Notes under the pieces: model-generated
Databases searched by the model: none
What the model was told of the DNA's origin: nothing
Seen by the model: the letters and a program-made list of their open reading frames with translations, nothing else
Source of the DNA: Granulicella sp. S190
Lineage (GTDB): Bacteria; Acidobacteriota; Terriglobia; Terriglobales; Acidobacteriaceae
Assembly: GCF_009766095.1 (NCBI RefSeq)
Contig: NZ_LMUD01000014.1
Span: forward strand, 21,247 to 85,246
Direction: 5' to 3'
Length of the DNA: 64,000 bases
Shown here: positions 1-8,205 of the stretch, in pieces
Layout: each line of letters begins with the position of its first letter
Numbering within the stretch: the first letter of the stretch is position 1
Translations under genes and position numbers: made by a program

Positions 1-96
1 GCAGCGCAGCGGAGGAATCTGCGGTTGTCGTTGTCGTTGCACTTGCCGTTGCTTGTCCTTTTGGTTGTCATTCCGCAGCGCAGCGGAGGAATCTGC
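1..96. repeat. Dispersed short palindromic repeat, two copies (second at 75-96)
   Basis: An identical 22-base element occupies positions 1-22 (cut by the window edge) and 75-96. It carries self-complementary parts (ATTCC near its left edge against GGAAT at its right) separated by a TTG-rich tract. Related copies with a different core lie at 1192-1209 and 2207-2224. The arrangement resembles the REP-like intergenic elements common in Acidobacteriota genomes; no function is known from the sequence. Confidence 0.6.
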
Positions 97-158
97 TTCA
101 TCACCAAACCCGCACCACCCGTGCACCAGTCTTTTACAATCCCTGTCAGGACTCCACC

Positions 159-1091
159 ATGCCTTCCCTCGTAGCCTTCGGTCACTATCTCCCCGAGCGC
201 GTCATCACCAACGACGCACTGGAAGCCCGCACCGGCCGCGAATCCGCGACCATGGAAAAGACAAGCGGCATCCGGGAGCGTCGTTACGCCGCCGACGACA
301 TCACAGTCGCCGACCTCGGCCTCCTCGCCGCCCATTCCTGCCTCACCCGAGCTGGTCTCACCCCCCAGGACATCGGCCTCATCCTCTTCAGCAGCGGCTC
401 TGCCGAACGCGCCTTCCCCGGCCCAGCCTCAGTCCTCGCCGCCAAACTCGGCCTCACCGCCACCCCAGCCATCGACATCCCCGTAGCCAGCGCCGGCTCT
501 CTCATCGCTCTCGCCTTCGCCGCCGACCTCGCACCCCGCTACGGCAACATCCTCATCGTCGCCTCCGAGATCATGTCTCGCCGCATCTCCGACGCCGACC
601 CCGACACTGCCATCCTCTTCGGCGACGGCGCAGGCGCCTGTATCGTCTCTCCACAATCGGACAAATGCTTCGCCAGGATCGCCGACGTCTCACTCTCCAC
701 CGACGGCAACTTCGCCGACGCCCTCCACCTCCAGCACGGCGGCTCCATCGAGATGAAAGGACTCGCTGTCATCCTGCAAGCCTCCCGCAAGATCCCCCGC
801 TCCATTGAAGATCTCCTCGCAAAAAACAATCTCAAGCCCGCCGACGTGGGCACCTACCTCATGCACCAGGCCAACCTGAACCTCATCCGCAAGGTCGCCA
901 CTGCGCTCGCCGTCCCCGAGCAGACCTTCTTCTGCAACATCGACCGCTACGGCAACACCTCCTCGGCCTCGCTCCTCATCGCCGCCTCCGAGTGGCACGC
1001 CTCCAACCCAGCCCCACTCTCGAAGCCCGTCGTCTTCGCAGCCTTCGGAGCCGGCTTCAACTGGGGCAGCCTCCTCGCCCTCCCCGGCTGA
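159..1091 (+). CDS. Ketoacyl-ACP synthase III family protein with Ser in place of the catalytic Cys
   Basis: A 310-residue thiolase-fold protein of the FabH family, which normally condenses acyl-CoA with malonyl-ACP. Length and landmarks match FabH: His236 in an HQAN motif, Asn266 in GNTSS, and a GDGAGA glycine loop. The residue aligned with the FabH nucleophile (Cys112 in E. coli) is Ser111, codon AGC at 489-491, in the context PVASAGS instead of AACSG. It is therefore unlikely to be the housekeeping FabH; a starter-unit or acyltransfer role as in Ser-type KSIII enzymes such as DpsC is possible. An AGGA ribosome site precedes the ATG. It stands alone, between repeat elements, so context gives no pathway. 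Confidence 0.85.
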   Translation: MPSLVAFGHYLPERVITNDALEARTGRESATMEKTSGIRERRYAADDITVADLGLLAAHSCLTRAGLTPQDIGLILFSSGSAERAFPGPASVLAAKLGLTATPAIDIPVASAGSLIALAFAADLAPRYGNILIVASEIMSRRISDADPDTAILFGDGAGACIVSPQSDKCFARIADVSLSTDGNFADALHLQHGGSIEMKGLAVILQASRKIPRSIEDLLAKNNLKPADVGTYLMHQANLNLIRKVATALAVPEQTFFCNIDRYGNTSSASLLIAASEWHASNPAPLSKPVVFAAFGAGFNWGSLLALPG

Positions 1092-1191
1092 TTCGCATCG
1101 GTACCGCGGTCACAAAAACCGAGCGACCGCCGCTCTCCCTTTTCTGTCTGTCATGCCGCAGTCGGCGTAGAGTCGCTTTCGCTTCTTTTGT

Positions 1192-1224
1192 CTGTCATTC
1201 CCGAAGGGAACCTGCTTTTGCAGT
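1192..1224. repeat. Dispersed repeat copy with TTCCC-GAA-GGGAA hairpin
   Basis: The 18-mer CTGTCATTCCCGAAGGGA at 1192-1209 recurs exactly at 2207-2224. Its core TTCCCGAAGGGAA can fold into a five-base-pair hairpin. Both copies are followed by CTGC and a TTTGCAG block and preceded by AGTCGCTTT, so the similar unit is longer than the exact match. It lies in the non-coding gap after the ketoacyl synthase gene. Confidence 0.6.
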
Positions 1225-1273
1225 CTTTGCACAGCATCTCCCGAATCGGCTGGCGGACATCCCGCCAACATCC

Positions 1274-1855
1274 TTAAGACAGATCAAGCCCGGTCAGGCC
1301 CTTCGTGGCGGGAACTTCCAGGCGTCTCGAGAGGCGCAGGCAAGCCCACAGCCACGCATAAAAGACAGCAACCAGCAACAGACGGTACCATCCCCGAACC
1401 GCCTCCGACAGCGTTACAAACGAACAGAAGACCACAAAGCTAAGAAGCCATTGCCAGACGCCCTGCTTCGGCTGCCTATCCTGAGGACGGGCGGGGAACA
1501 GGCGTAACCCGACCTTGTAGTGACTCAACGCCTCGTTCTGCTGTTCAGTGGATCCCTCTTCAAAGGTGACGCCGTATTGGTAGAGGGTCCATTCATCGAG
1601 GCTTCGGACTTGAACTTTATCCTTGCCAAAAAGAACGAGCCTGCGCGGCCGAGGTCGCTCATAAAGCGCATACGCGGTCCCTGCCAGAAGTGTGGACACG
1701 CCAGCCAGAGAAACTCCCCACTTTGTTGAAGCCCCGAAGATACTGCAGCACCATGCGGCAAGAAGAAGAACCAGGGCGATACATCCAGACAGATGCATAG
1801 CCTTCGGAGACCACCTCGGTCCGGAGTCGGACGGCATCAGGTTGAGAGAAGACAT
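1274..1855 (-). CDS. Hypothetical membrane protein, four predicted helices
   Basis: A 193-residue protein not recognised as a known family. Four hydrophobic stretches are visible: about residues 20-42 and 46-66 as a hairpin, then 132-153 and 156-175 as a second hairpin. Between them is a soluble stretch of about 65 residues beginning with a basic cluster (RPRPRR) and containing DEWTLYQYGV, which suggests a cytoplasmic domain. An AGGAGG ribosome site sits six bases before the ATG, which makes the start convincing even though no homologue is known to me. It is a single gene flanked by repeats. Confidence 0.65.
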   Translation of the reverse strand: MSSLNLMPSDSGPRWSPKAMHLSGCIALVLLLAAWCCSIFGASTKWGVSLAGVSTLLAGTAYALYERPRPRRLVLFGKDKVQVRSLDEWTLYQYGVTFEEGSTEQQNEALSHYKVGLRLFPARPQDRQPKQGVWQWLLSFVVFCSFVTLSEAVRGWYRLLLVAVFYAWLWACLRLSRRLEVPATKGLTGLDLS

Positions 1856-2363
1856 TCCAGCCTCCTCTTAAATAAGACGGCATAGAGGAAGGAATAGCCG
1901 CATTCACCCTTGCCGGTTTCCCACAGATTTTGCTTGTCAGCAACTTCGAACCAGTGCTTGAAGTGCATTTGTAGGGCATTCCTCGAAATACGCCCTCTGC
2001 CCCCAAACGCAAACCTCATCACAAAAAGCTGTCAAGCCCCAACGCCGCAAAACACCGCGTCAATCCAGCGGTTTCGCATGGCGCATCAGTTATAAGCGCA
2101 GCAATATAATGGAGGAGAGAAGCAGAAGGCCCTTAAGGGAGTGAAGCCTCCTTGGCGGCTAGGCGACTGTAGATCAACGTAGCGTTGAGGTCCAGTCGCT
2201 TTTTGCCTGTCATTCCCGAAGGGAGTCTGCGTTTGCAGCGTTAGCCACTGCCTGAATTTTCCGTAAGTGGTTGATTAGAAGTATATTAGCCGTAACCGAT
2301 TTAGAATCTATATTTTGCAGGCATCGACCCTCTGTAGGCTACTCATTCGGAAAGAGTTACGCG
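1856..2363. other. Non-coding stretch with repeat copy
   Basis: No convincing gene is seen. The stretch holds a second exact copy of the CTGTCATTCCCGAAGGGA element at 2207-2224 and an AGGCCCTTAAGGG palindromic patch near 2128-2140. A short minus-strand reading frame at 1837-2022 has no ribosome site and no recognisable product. Confidence 0.5.
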
Positions 2364-2395
2364 CAAAATACCCCCCCGGGGGAGGGGGGTACCCT
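2364..2395 (-). terminator. GC-rich hairpin directly after the lactonase gene, possible terminator/repeat
   Basis: Read on the minus strand, TACCCCCC and GGGGGGTA form an eight-base-pair arm pair around a seven-base TCCCCCG loop, followed by TTTT. It begins inside the last bases before the lactonase stop codon region and fits a rho-independent terminator for that gene. A C-tract followed by an AAAATAC-containing sequence recurs in degenerate form near 11950-12065, so it may also be a dispersed repeat. Confidence 0.5.
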
Positions 2396-3548
2396 AAGCG
2401 AAGACAAGACACTGCGGCCTGGATAGAGGGAAGCTCTTTCCGCCCTCCGTCAGCTTGCCCGTTCTCACATCGCGAGCCATCACAGAGATGTTGTCCGATA
2501 CCTGATTAGCAATCAGCAGCCATCGCCCGCTGGGATCCAACGCCAGATGTCGGGGAACTTTACCCCCGCACGGTGTCCGGTTCAGCAACGTCAGCGTTCC
2601 ATCGGTTGGCGAGATCGAGAAGGTGACCACGATATCGTCAAAGCGATCCGTGGCGTAGGCAAACCGGCCCTCCCGGTCGATCACGATGTCGTCTCCACCC
2701 GTAACGCCCTTAAAGCTATCGGGCTTCATCTTTAACTCCTGCACCGTCTCCAGCGACCCGCGTTGCGCATCCCACCGCAACACCACCACGGAGGACGCCA
2801 TCTCGGTGACGCAGTAGGCCACCTTGCCATTCGGATGAAACTGCAGCGCACGCGGTCCCGACCCGGGAGCAGACTTCCACGCCGCCGGCTCGCTCAGAGT
2901 CAGCTTGCCCGTAGCCGTATCCAGCCGGTAGATGTGGATCATATCGAGCCCCAGATCGTTCACCAGCAGATACCGGTTGTCCGGCGACACGGTCACGCGA
3001 TGCGCATGCGGAGCCTCCTGCCGCTCCTTATCCGGTCCCGTCCCGGTGTACTGGAAGAAGGACACTGCGGGACTCAACACCCCACCCGCCCCCACGGCGA
3101 ACGAAGCAGCGCTCCCTCCACCATAGTTCGCCGCAAACGCAACCTTGCCGGTGTGGTCAAACGAAACGTGGCAGGTCTCGATGCCCTGCGAAGCAACCTG
3201 GCTCACCTTGGTCAACCGGGCGGCGCTCCGATCAAGCGTAAAAGTAGAAACCGCCCCACTGCTCTTGCCTTCGTACTTCTCCAGCTCGTTGGCCACCAGG
3301 AGCGTCCTGCCATTCGGCGCCAACGCCAGAAACGTAGGGCTATCCGCCTCCGCCGCAAGTCCCAACTCCTTCAACTCTCCGGTAGCCGCCGAGAACGAGT
3401 AGGCGTAGATCCCCTTGCTGGTCCCGGAGGTCTGCGTCCCAACCAGCAGGAGCCGGCCCCCATCCTTCGCCTCTGCAAACCCAGGCTGCCCCACCAACGA
3501 TAATGCCGCCGAGCCGAAAACAAATCCACGTCGAGTAAGCTGTTTCAA
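2394..3548 (-). CDS. Exported lactonase, seven-bladed beta-propeller (6-phosphogluconolactonase YbhE family)
   Basis: A 384-residue protein of the YbhE/Pgl lactonase family. The N-terminus reads KQLTRRGF followed by a hydrophobic stretch and an AEA-like cleavage site, a twin-arginine signal, so the mature propeller should act outside the cytoplasm, unlike the pentose-phosphate Pgl of E. coli. Family landmarks include LLVGTQTSGTSKGIYAY near the start, PHAHRVTVSPDNRY in the middle, and GGKVPRHLALDPSGRWLL near the end. The start is a TTG preceded by AAGGAG at a good distance; a longer frame runs to 3668 but has no ribosome site there and would overlap nanE. It is divergent from nanE; a periplasmic sugar-lactone substrate is inferred, not shown. 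Confidence 0.8.
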   Translation of the reverse strand: MKQLTRRGFVFGSAALSLVGQPGFAEAKDGGRLLLVGTQTSGTSKGIYAYSFSAATGELKELGLAAEADSPTFLALAPNGRTLLVANELEKYEGKSSGAVSTFTLDRSAARLTKVSQVASQGIETCHVSFDHTGKVAFAANYGGGSAASFAVGAGGVLSPAVSFFQYTGTGPDKERQEAPHAHRVTVSPDNRYLLVNDLGLDMIHIYRLDTATGKLTLSEPAAWKSAPGSGPRALQFHPNGKVAYCVTEMASSVVVLRWDAQRGSLETVQELKMKPDSFKGVTGGDDIVIDREGRFAYATDRFDDIVVTFSISPTDGTLTLLNRTPCGGKVPRHLALDPSGRWLLIANQVSDNISVMARDVRTGKLTEGGKSFPLSRPQCLVFA

Positions 3549-3659
3549 TCTTCGCTCCTTCTTTCTCTCATCCACAATAGCGCGATTTGCAGATACTCTG
3601 TTTCTTACAGCGGTCGAGCGTGGGTTCAGTCCTGTAAGGCCGACAAGGAAGTAAACCAG

Positions 3660-4361
3660 GTGTCTCAAGGCTCGAAGACCTCAGATAACTCGCCCTTCTG
3701 TCTCCTTCGCGGACGCATCATCGTCTCATGTCAGGCCTCGGAGGGCGATCCGCTGGACGATCTCGACACGCTCACCCGCATAGCAACCTCGGTGCTGCGC
3801 GGCGGAGCAGGCGGCCTCCGCGCCGAGGGCATATCCCGCATCGCCGCCTTCCGTAACCTCACGAAACTCCCCATCATAGGGATCATCAAGGCGTTCGATA
3901 CCAACGGAGAGGTCTACATCACACCCGACTTCCACTCCGCCCAAGCCATCAGCCATGCCGGAGCCGACATAATCGCCCTCGATTGCACTGCCCGGCGTCT
4001 GACCGAAGCCGAACCATGGCCCGAACTCATCCGACGCATACACGACGAGCTCCACCGGCCCGTCCTCGCTGACATCGCCTCCCTCGATGATGCTTTGGCG
4101 GCAGAGCGCGCCGGAGCCGATGCCGTCGCTACCACCCTGTACGGCTACACCGCTGAGACCGCCAACATCCGCACCCCCTCCTGGCCCCTCATCCAATCCC
4201 TCCTCACCCAACTCACCATCCCCGTGGTGGTAGAAGGCCACATCACTCACCCTTCCGAGGCCCGGCAGGCCCTGGACCGGGGTGCCACCTCCGTCGTGGT
4301 AGGCTCTGCCATCACCCGCCCCGAAACCATCACCCGTCGGTTCGTAGATACGACCGGGTAG
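3660..4361 (+). CDS. nanE: N-acetylmannosamine-6-phosphate 2-epimerase
   Basis: A 233-residue TIM-barrel protein that interconverts ManNAc-6-P and GlcNAc-6-P. NanE signatures are visible: SCQASEGDPL at the N-terminal strand, GIIKAFD with the catalytic Lys, DIIALDCTARR, and VVVEGHIT with the catalytic Glu, followed by the GATSVVVGSAITRP phosphate-binding end. The start is GTG, preceded by AAGGAAG. It feeds GlcNAc-6-P to the deacetylase encoded downstream at 6701-7867, so it belongs to the amino-sugar cluster, although neither sialate lyase nor ManNAc kinase is present in the window. Confidence 0.93.
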   Translation: MSQGSKTSDNSPFCLLRGRIIVSCQASEGDPLDDLDTLTRIATSVLRGGAGGLRAEGISRIAAFRNLTKLPIIGIIKAFDTNGEVYITPDFHSAQAISHAGADIIALDCTARRLTEAEPWPELIRRIHDELHRPVLADIASLDDALAAERAGADAVATTLYGYTAETANIRTPSWPLIQSLLTQLTIPVVVEGHITHPSEARQALDRGATSVVVGSAITRPETITRRFVDTTG

Positions 4362-4400
4362 GTACCTCTGATTATTTTCGATTCTGCAAGTGAACGAACC

Positions 4401-4420
4401 AGTATAGTCATCTAGACATA
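4401..4420. promoter_or_regulatory. Candidate NagR operator upstream of the permease gene
   Basis: AGTATAGTCATCTAGACATA contains a GTC-N5-GAC dyad. Its left part belongs to the 11-mer CCAGTATAGTC (4399-4409), which recurs exactly at 8002-8012 in front of the deaminase gene. The position, about 30-50 bases before the permease start, fits a repressor site of the GntR-family regulator encoded nearby. This is a pattern match only. Confidence 0.4.
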
Positions 4421-4451
4421 TAAAACATAGAAATTTGAATAGAGGGACCGA

Positions 4452-5711
4452 ATGGCAATAGGAGTAGCGGGAGAAAGCTCGATCACCAAGGCCGAGACTG
4501 GCAACAGGAATTACACCATTCCGCTGATGCTGATGGTTTCTCTCTACTTTGGCATCGGTTTCATCACAGCACTGAACGACATCCTGGTTCCTCACTTCAA
4601 GGATCTCTTTCACCTCACCAACGTCACTGCTCTGCTTGTCCAGTTCTGCTTCTTTGGCGCTTACTTTGTCATGTCAGTGCCATCGGGATGGATCGTAAGC
4701 AAGATTGGCTACAAATCAGGCATCGTCGTCGCCCTATCCGTGATGGGTATTGGCCTGCTGCTCTTTCTGCCAGCTTCGGTAGTTATCTTCTATCCCCTCT
4801 TTCTCTTTGCACTGTTCGTTGTCGGCAGCGGACTAGCGCTTCTCCAAGTCGCAATAAATCCTTATATCGGCGCACTGGGATCCCCAGAGACTGCTTCTTC
4901 TCGCCTCAATCTAGCAGGTGGCTTCAACTCCATAGCAACGACTATTGCACCCAGAGTCGGCGCCGCCTTCATCTTCATCACAGCTGGCGCTTCTGCAGCG
5001 CAGTTGGCTCATTCAGTACGAATGCCGTACGTCATTTTGGCTGCGTGCGCATTCACGATGGCGATCGTTACGGCCTTTGTGCAATTGCCTGACGTCATTG
5101 AGAAGAGTGGATCCAGGTCCAACGCCGGTGGAAGCGCCTGGAGTTTTTCTCACCTTCGTCTTGGCGCTCTCGCCATCTTCTTCTACGTCGGAGCTGAGGT
5201 AGCCATCGGTAGCATCATGATTGCCTATCTGGGCCAACCCTCGATGGGAGGGTTGAGTCACGAAGCAGCCGCTCGCTATGTCTCCCTTTATTGGGGGGGA
5301 GCCATGGTAGGCCGTTTCATAGGTTTTGTTGCTCTACGGAAAGTCAACGCTCAGCGTGCACTTGCATTCGTCTCGCTAGTTGCCGCTCTTCTGATTGCAG
5401 TCGCTATTGTTACCCATGGACACGTTGCGATGTGGGCAGTTGTCTCCTGCGGATTGTTCAACTCCGTGATGTGGCCTTGTATCTTTCCCCTATCGGTGAA
5501 GGGATTGGGACGCTTTACAAGCCAAGGTTCCGGAATACTCATCACTATGGTTGTGGGTGGCGCAGTCATTCCAGAGATTCAAGGTTTTCTTTCGGATACC
5601 CTCGGGTACCAACGCAGCTTCGCTGTTGTACTGCTCTGTTACATCTATATTTTCTTTTTCGCAGTGAGAGGGCATCGCAATCTTACTGTGTCCAGCACGG
5701 TGCCGCTGTAA
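4452..5711 (+). CDS. nagP: MFS sugar permease, FucP/NagP type (probable N-acetylglucosamine uptake)
   Basis: A 419-residue 12-helix transporter of the fucose:H+ symporter family within the major facilitator superfamily. Visible features are the early LNDILVPHFK segment (FucP-type), FGAYFVMSVPSGWIVSKIGYKSG after the second and third helices, and LLQVAINPYIGALGSPETASSRLNL, which is typical of glucose/galactose/GlcNAc members. It would import GlcNAc unphosphorylated, so a GlcNAc kinase is needed, but none is encoded here. It lies between nanE and nagR, and its stop is 12 bases from the convergent nagR stop; a TAGGGCCCTA palindrome (5714-5723) occupies that gap. Confidence 0.82.
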   Translation: MAIGVAGESSITKAETGNRNYTIPLMLMVSLYFGIGFITALNDILVPHFKDLFHLTNVTALLVQFCFFGAYFVMSVPSGWIVSKIGYKSGIVVALSVMGIGLLLFLPASVVIFYPLFLFALFVVGSGLALLQVAINPYIGALGSPETASSRLNLAGGFNSIATTIAPRVGAAFIFITAGASAAQLAHSVRMPYVILAACAFTMAIVTAFVQLPDVIEKSGSRSNAGGSAWSFSHLRLGALAIFFYVGAEVAIGSIMIAYLGQPSMGGLSHEAAARYVSLYWGGAMVGRFIGFVALRKVNAQRALAFVSLVAALLIAVAIVTHGHVAMWAVVSCGLFNSVMWPCIFPLSVKGLGRFTSQGSGILITMVVGGAVIPEIQGFLSDTLGYQRSFAVVLLCYIYIFFFAVRGHRNLTVSSTVPL

Positions 5712-5723
5712 CCTAGGGCCCTA

Positions 5724-6500
5724 CTACTCAATAGTTGTGGTGGGTACGCGGATCGAAGCCCGATAGCGGTCGCCGCGATAACGGGAGCAGGCGACCTCAA
5801 TCGGAGTTTCTTCCGTAGTCATAATGGTCCGCGAGATGGAGAGGATGCTTGCCTTCTTGGGGATCGTAAGCAATTCGGACTCTTCTCGCGTCGCGGGTAA
5901 TGCTTCGATCACTTCATCAGCCCACGCCACGCGTACTCCAAACGTTTCACGAAGCACGAAGTAGAGAGATTGTCTGCTGAAGTTGATTTTCTCCAGACCT
6001 GGAAATTGCGCCAGCGGAATATTCGATTCTTCGAGCGCCATTGGAATTCCATCAGCCAATCTCAGTCGTCGCAACCGCATGACAGAGTTTTCCGTATCGA
6101 TTTTTAATTGTTCCGCCAGCTCTGCAGTTGCCTTTACAACGGTTTGCTCGAGCAGCTTTGAACTTGGCACCATGCCAAGATGCTTCATGTCTTCAGTGAA
6201 GCCGCGAAGATGCATGATATTTTTTTCCAGCTTTGGCCGCGTGACAAACGTGCCGCGTCCTTTTTGACTAATGGCAAAACCGCTAGTCTTTAGACCATGC
6301 AAGGCCTGACGCGCGGTCATTCGACTTACCTGATAGATGCGTGCCAGTTCCTCTTCAGAAGCTAGAGGATCTCCTGTCAATAGTTCGCCAGAATGAATTT
6401 TTTCCATTAGAGCCCGCTGAATCTGGTAATACAGCGGGATGAAGCCGCTTTTATCGAGAGGACGGTTAGTTGAACCAGGGTGAACTTGAGGCTTCGACAC
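5724..6500 (-). CDS. nagR: GntR/HutC-family regulator with UTRA domain (NagR/DasR-like)
   Basis: A 258-residue regulator. Residues about 12-80 form a winged helix (IPLYYQIQRALMEKI, then ARIYQVSRMTARQALHGL and a GRGTFV wing). The remainder is a UTRA effector domain with MRLRRLRLADGIPMALEESNIP, the ligand-binding signature. NagR and DasR of this class bind GlcN-6-P or GlcNAc-6-P and repress chitin and GlcNAc genes, which fits the surrounding cluster. The start chosen is GTG at 6500 because AGGAGATAGA precedes it; a GTG five codons upstream is the alternative. It follows nagA on the same strand, and a candidate operator at 6634-6653 could give autoregulation. Confidence 0.88.
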   Translation of the reverse strand: MSKPQVHPGSTNRPLDKSGFIPLYYQIQRALMEKIHSGELLTGDPLASEEELARIYQVSRMTARQALHGLKTSGFAISQKGRGTFVTRPKLEKNIMHLRGFTEDMKHLGMVPSSKLLEQTVVKATAELAEQLKIDTENSVMRLRRLRLADGIPMALEESNIPLAQFPGLEKINFSRQSLYFVLRETFGVRVAWADEVIEALPATREESELLTIPKKASILSISRTIMTTEETPIEVACSRYRGDRYRASIRVPTTTIE

Positions 6501-6633
6501 TCTATCTCCTGACACAGTTGCACATTAAATGCTCACCGGCCTGTAAAAACGGCAGATTCAGCCAGCATTTTTGGATTCGCAATACGGCGAACTAATTCTT
6601 GTCCCTTGCCTTTTTAGTCTTATCCCGGTTCAG

Positions 6634-6653
6634 TTGTCTATACATATATGCAA
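6634..6653. promoter_or_regulatory. Candidate NagR operator upstream of nagR
   Basis: TTGTCTATACATATATGCAA is an imperfect 20-base palindrome with seven of ten position pairs complementary. On the opposite strand it reads GTATAGAC, close to the GTATAGTC core of the sites at 4401 and 8002. It lies in the 200-base gap between nagA and nagR. No binding evidence exists. Confidence 0.35.
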
Positions 6654-6700
6654 AAGCAAAGGGAGATACCAGTTGATTCTGGCACAAAAACGCTTCTACC

Positions 6701-7867
6701 TTATATGATCGTCGGTTTGCCCGCTAAGAATGTCTGTATAACTTTTGCAGAAGACGATAACACCGTAATGTTGGCGGCGCGACCCTCTTCGAGGTGACCC
6801 CATGTCTTATCAATTCCCATCAGTGCCGACGGATTTTGCGATGCCGCAGCCACAGCGGTACTCAGGCTTGCACCGGTAAACGTGATCAGGTTCTGTACGC
6901 CTCGGTCAAGAGTCAGCACACTACCCGCTAGAGTTCCATTGGAGGTGCAACGTCCTTCATGGACATCAACCTTCATATCTCCCAGCATGTAAGTACCATC
7001 GGGCATTCCGGTAGCGCTCATCCCGTCGGTCACTAGAATTATGTGGTTCCTGTCTTTAACCTTATGAAAGAGGCGGACGATGAGAGGATCTACATGAATG
7101 CCGTCACAGATTATCTCGGCAAAAAGAGAGGGTTTGTCCAGCACATAGGCGGCAAGACCTGGCTCGCGATGATCGATAGCCCGCATTGCATTGAACGTAT
7201 GCGTAGCAGAACGTGCTCCAGCCGTAAAGCCCGCCTCAGCTTCACAGACCTTGGCATCGCTATGTCCCATGCTGCAACGAACCCCCAACGAGGTCGCATG
7301 GGCGATTAGTTCAGCTGCGCCAGACAACTCCGGGGCAATTGTCATGAGCTTGATCTGTCCTTCTGCCGCTTCCCAGAAACGATCGAAAAGTGAGGTAGAC
7401 GGAGCTTCGAGTAGATTATCTCTGTGCACTCCACGCTTTAGGTGAGAGAGAAACGGTCCTTCAAGATGAATACCCAACGGAGTAGCACAAGAGTCCGCTG
7501 CGTTCGCCCTTCGATTGATCTCAGCAGCAAGTCCGGCCAAAGAGCGCAGAGTCTCATCCCTGGGTGATGTGACCGTAGTTGGAAAGTACGCTCCAACGCC
7601 ACGACTGGAGAGATAAGAGCCTATTGCGTCCAATGCTTGCGGGTTTGCTTCCATAACGTCGTGTCCAGCGCAGCCATGAATGTGAATATCGACATAAGCT
7701 GGTACTAAAGTGGCTTCGCTGAAGCTATAAGTCGCCTGAACTTGTTCGTGCTCGATGGCGCTAAGGCTCTTGATCTGGCTAATGCGACCGTCTTCCACTT
7801 TGATTAGGGGATATTCTATCGTCAGATCCGAGCTTATGAGTCTCCGCGCCGTTATCGTACTAATCAT
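6701..7867 (-). CDS. nagA: N-acetylglucosamine-6-phosphate deacetylase
   Basis: A 388-residue amidohydrolase that removes acetate from GlcNAc-6-P to give GlcN-6-P. Diagnostic motifs are all present: VDIHIHGCAGHD (metal-binding HxH strand), GIHLEGPFL with the metal-binding Glu, SMGHSDA, ATHTFNAM, and LVTDGMSATG with the catalytic Asp. The start at 7867 is preceded by AAGGGAAG; the longer frame to 7900 lacks support. It is divergent from the deaminase gene at 8206 across a 338-base gap and upstream of nagR on its own strand. NagA hands its product to that deaminase. Confidence 0.95.
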   Translation of the reverse strand: MISTITARRLISSDLTIEYPLIKVEDGRISQIKSLSAIEHEQVQATYSFSEATLVPAYVDIHIHGCAGHDVMEANPQALDAIGSYLSSRGVGAYFPTTVTSPRDETLRSLAGLAAEINRRANAADSCATPLGIHLEGPFLSHLKRGVHRDNLLEAPSTSLFDRFWEAAEGQIKLMTIAPELSGAAELIAHATSLGVRCSMGHSDAKVCEAEAGFTAGARSATHTFNAMRAIDHREPGLAAYVLDKPSLFAEIICDGIHVDPLIVRLFHKVKDRNHIILVTDGMSATGMPDGTYMLGDMKVDVHEGRCTSNGTLAGSVLTLDRGVQNLITFTGASLSTAVAAASQNPSALMGIDKTWGHLEEGRAANITVLSSSAKVIQTFLAGKPTII

Positions 7868-8205
7868 TGCTTCCCTTTCGAAGACTCCAGACTGATTCAA
7901 TCTTTAGTTTGACCATGTTCCAAATCTTCATGTGACTTGCGGAGATTGCCACCTGCCATCGAAATCTCTCGTAAAGATAGCCACCATTGAGATCGCAAAA
8001 TCCAGTATAGTCGTACATACAGGTTTCGCGGTAGCGCGATTTTGTTTGTAGCCGCTGCTTATCTTTCAGGAATATCTGAATCAGCATAATCTGAATTCAA
8101 AGGCACCGCTTGCTATTGGTGCGGTGGTAGTAAATCTTTACCGCCCTTTAAGGGCAGCCGCTTACAACGCTATCTGTCAGAGGAAGTGGTAGAGGACTGA
8201 GTTAG
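7868..8205. promoter_or_regulatory. Divergent promoter region between nagA and the deaminase gene
   Basis: The gap is 338 bases and has no gene. It must hold the promoters of both divergent genes. A copy of the shared 11-mer CCAGTATAGTC starts at 8002 and is extended by GTACATAC to 8020, making it the third candidate NagR site. Clear -35 and -10 boxes could not be assigned. Confidence 0.5.

Noticed and set aside
1837-2022. Short minus-strand frame just upstream of the four-helix membrane protein gene
   Set aside because: No ribosome site, no recognisable product, and it overlaps the better supported start at 1855.
3726-4613. Minus-strand frame of 295 codons opposite nanE
   Set aside because: Gly/Asp-rich shadow of nanE codons, and it runs into the permease gene.
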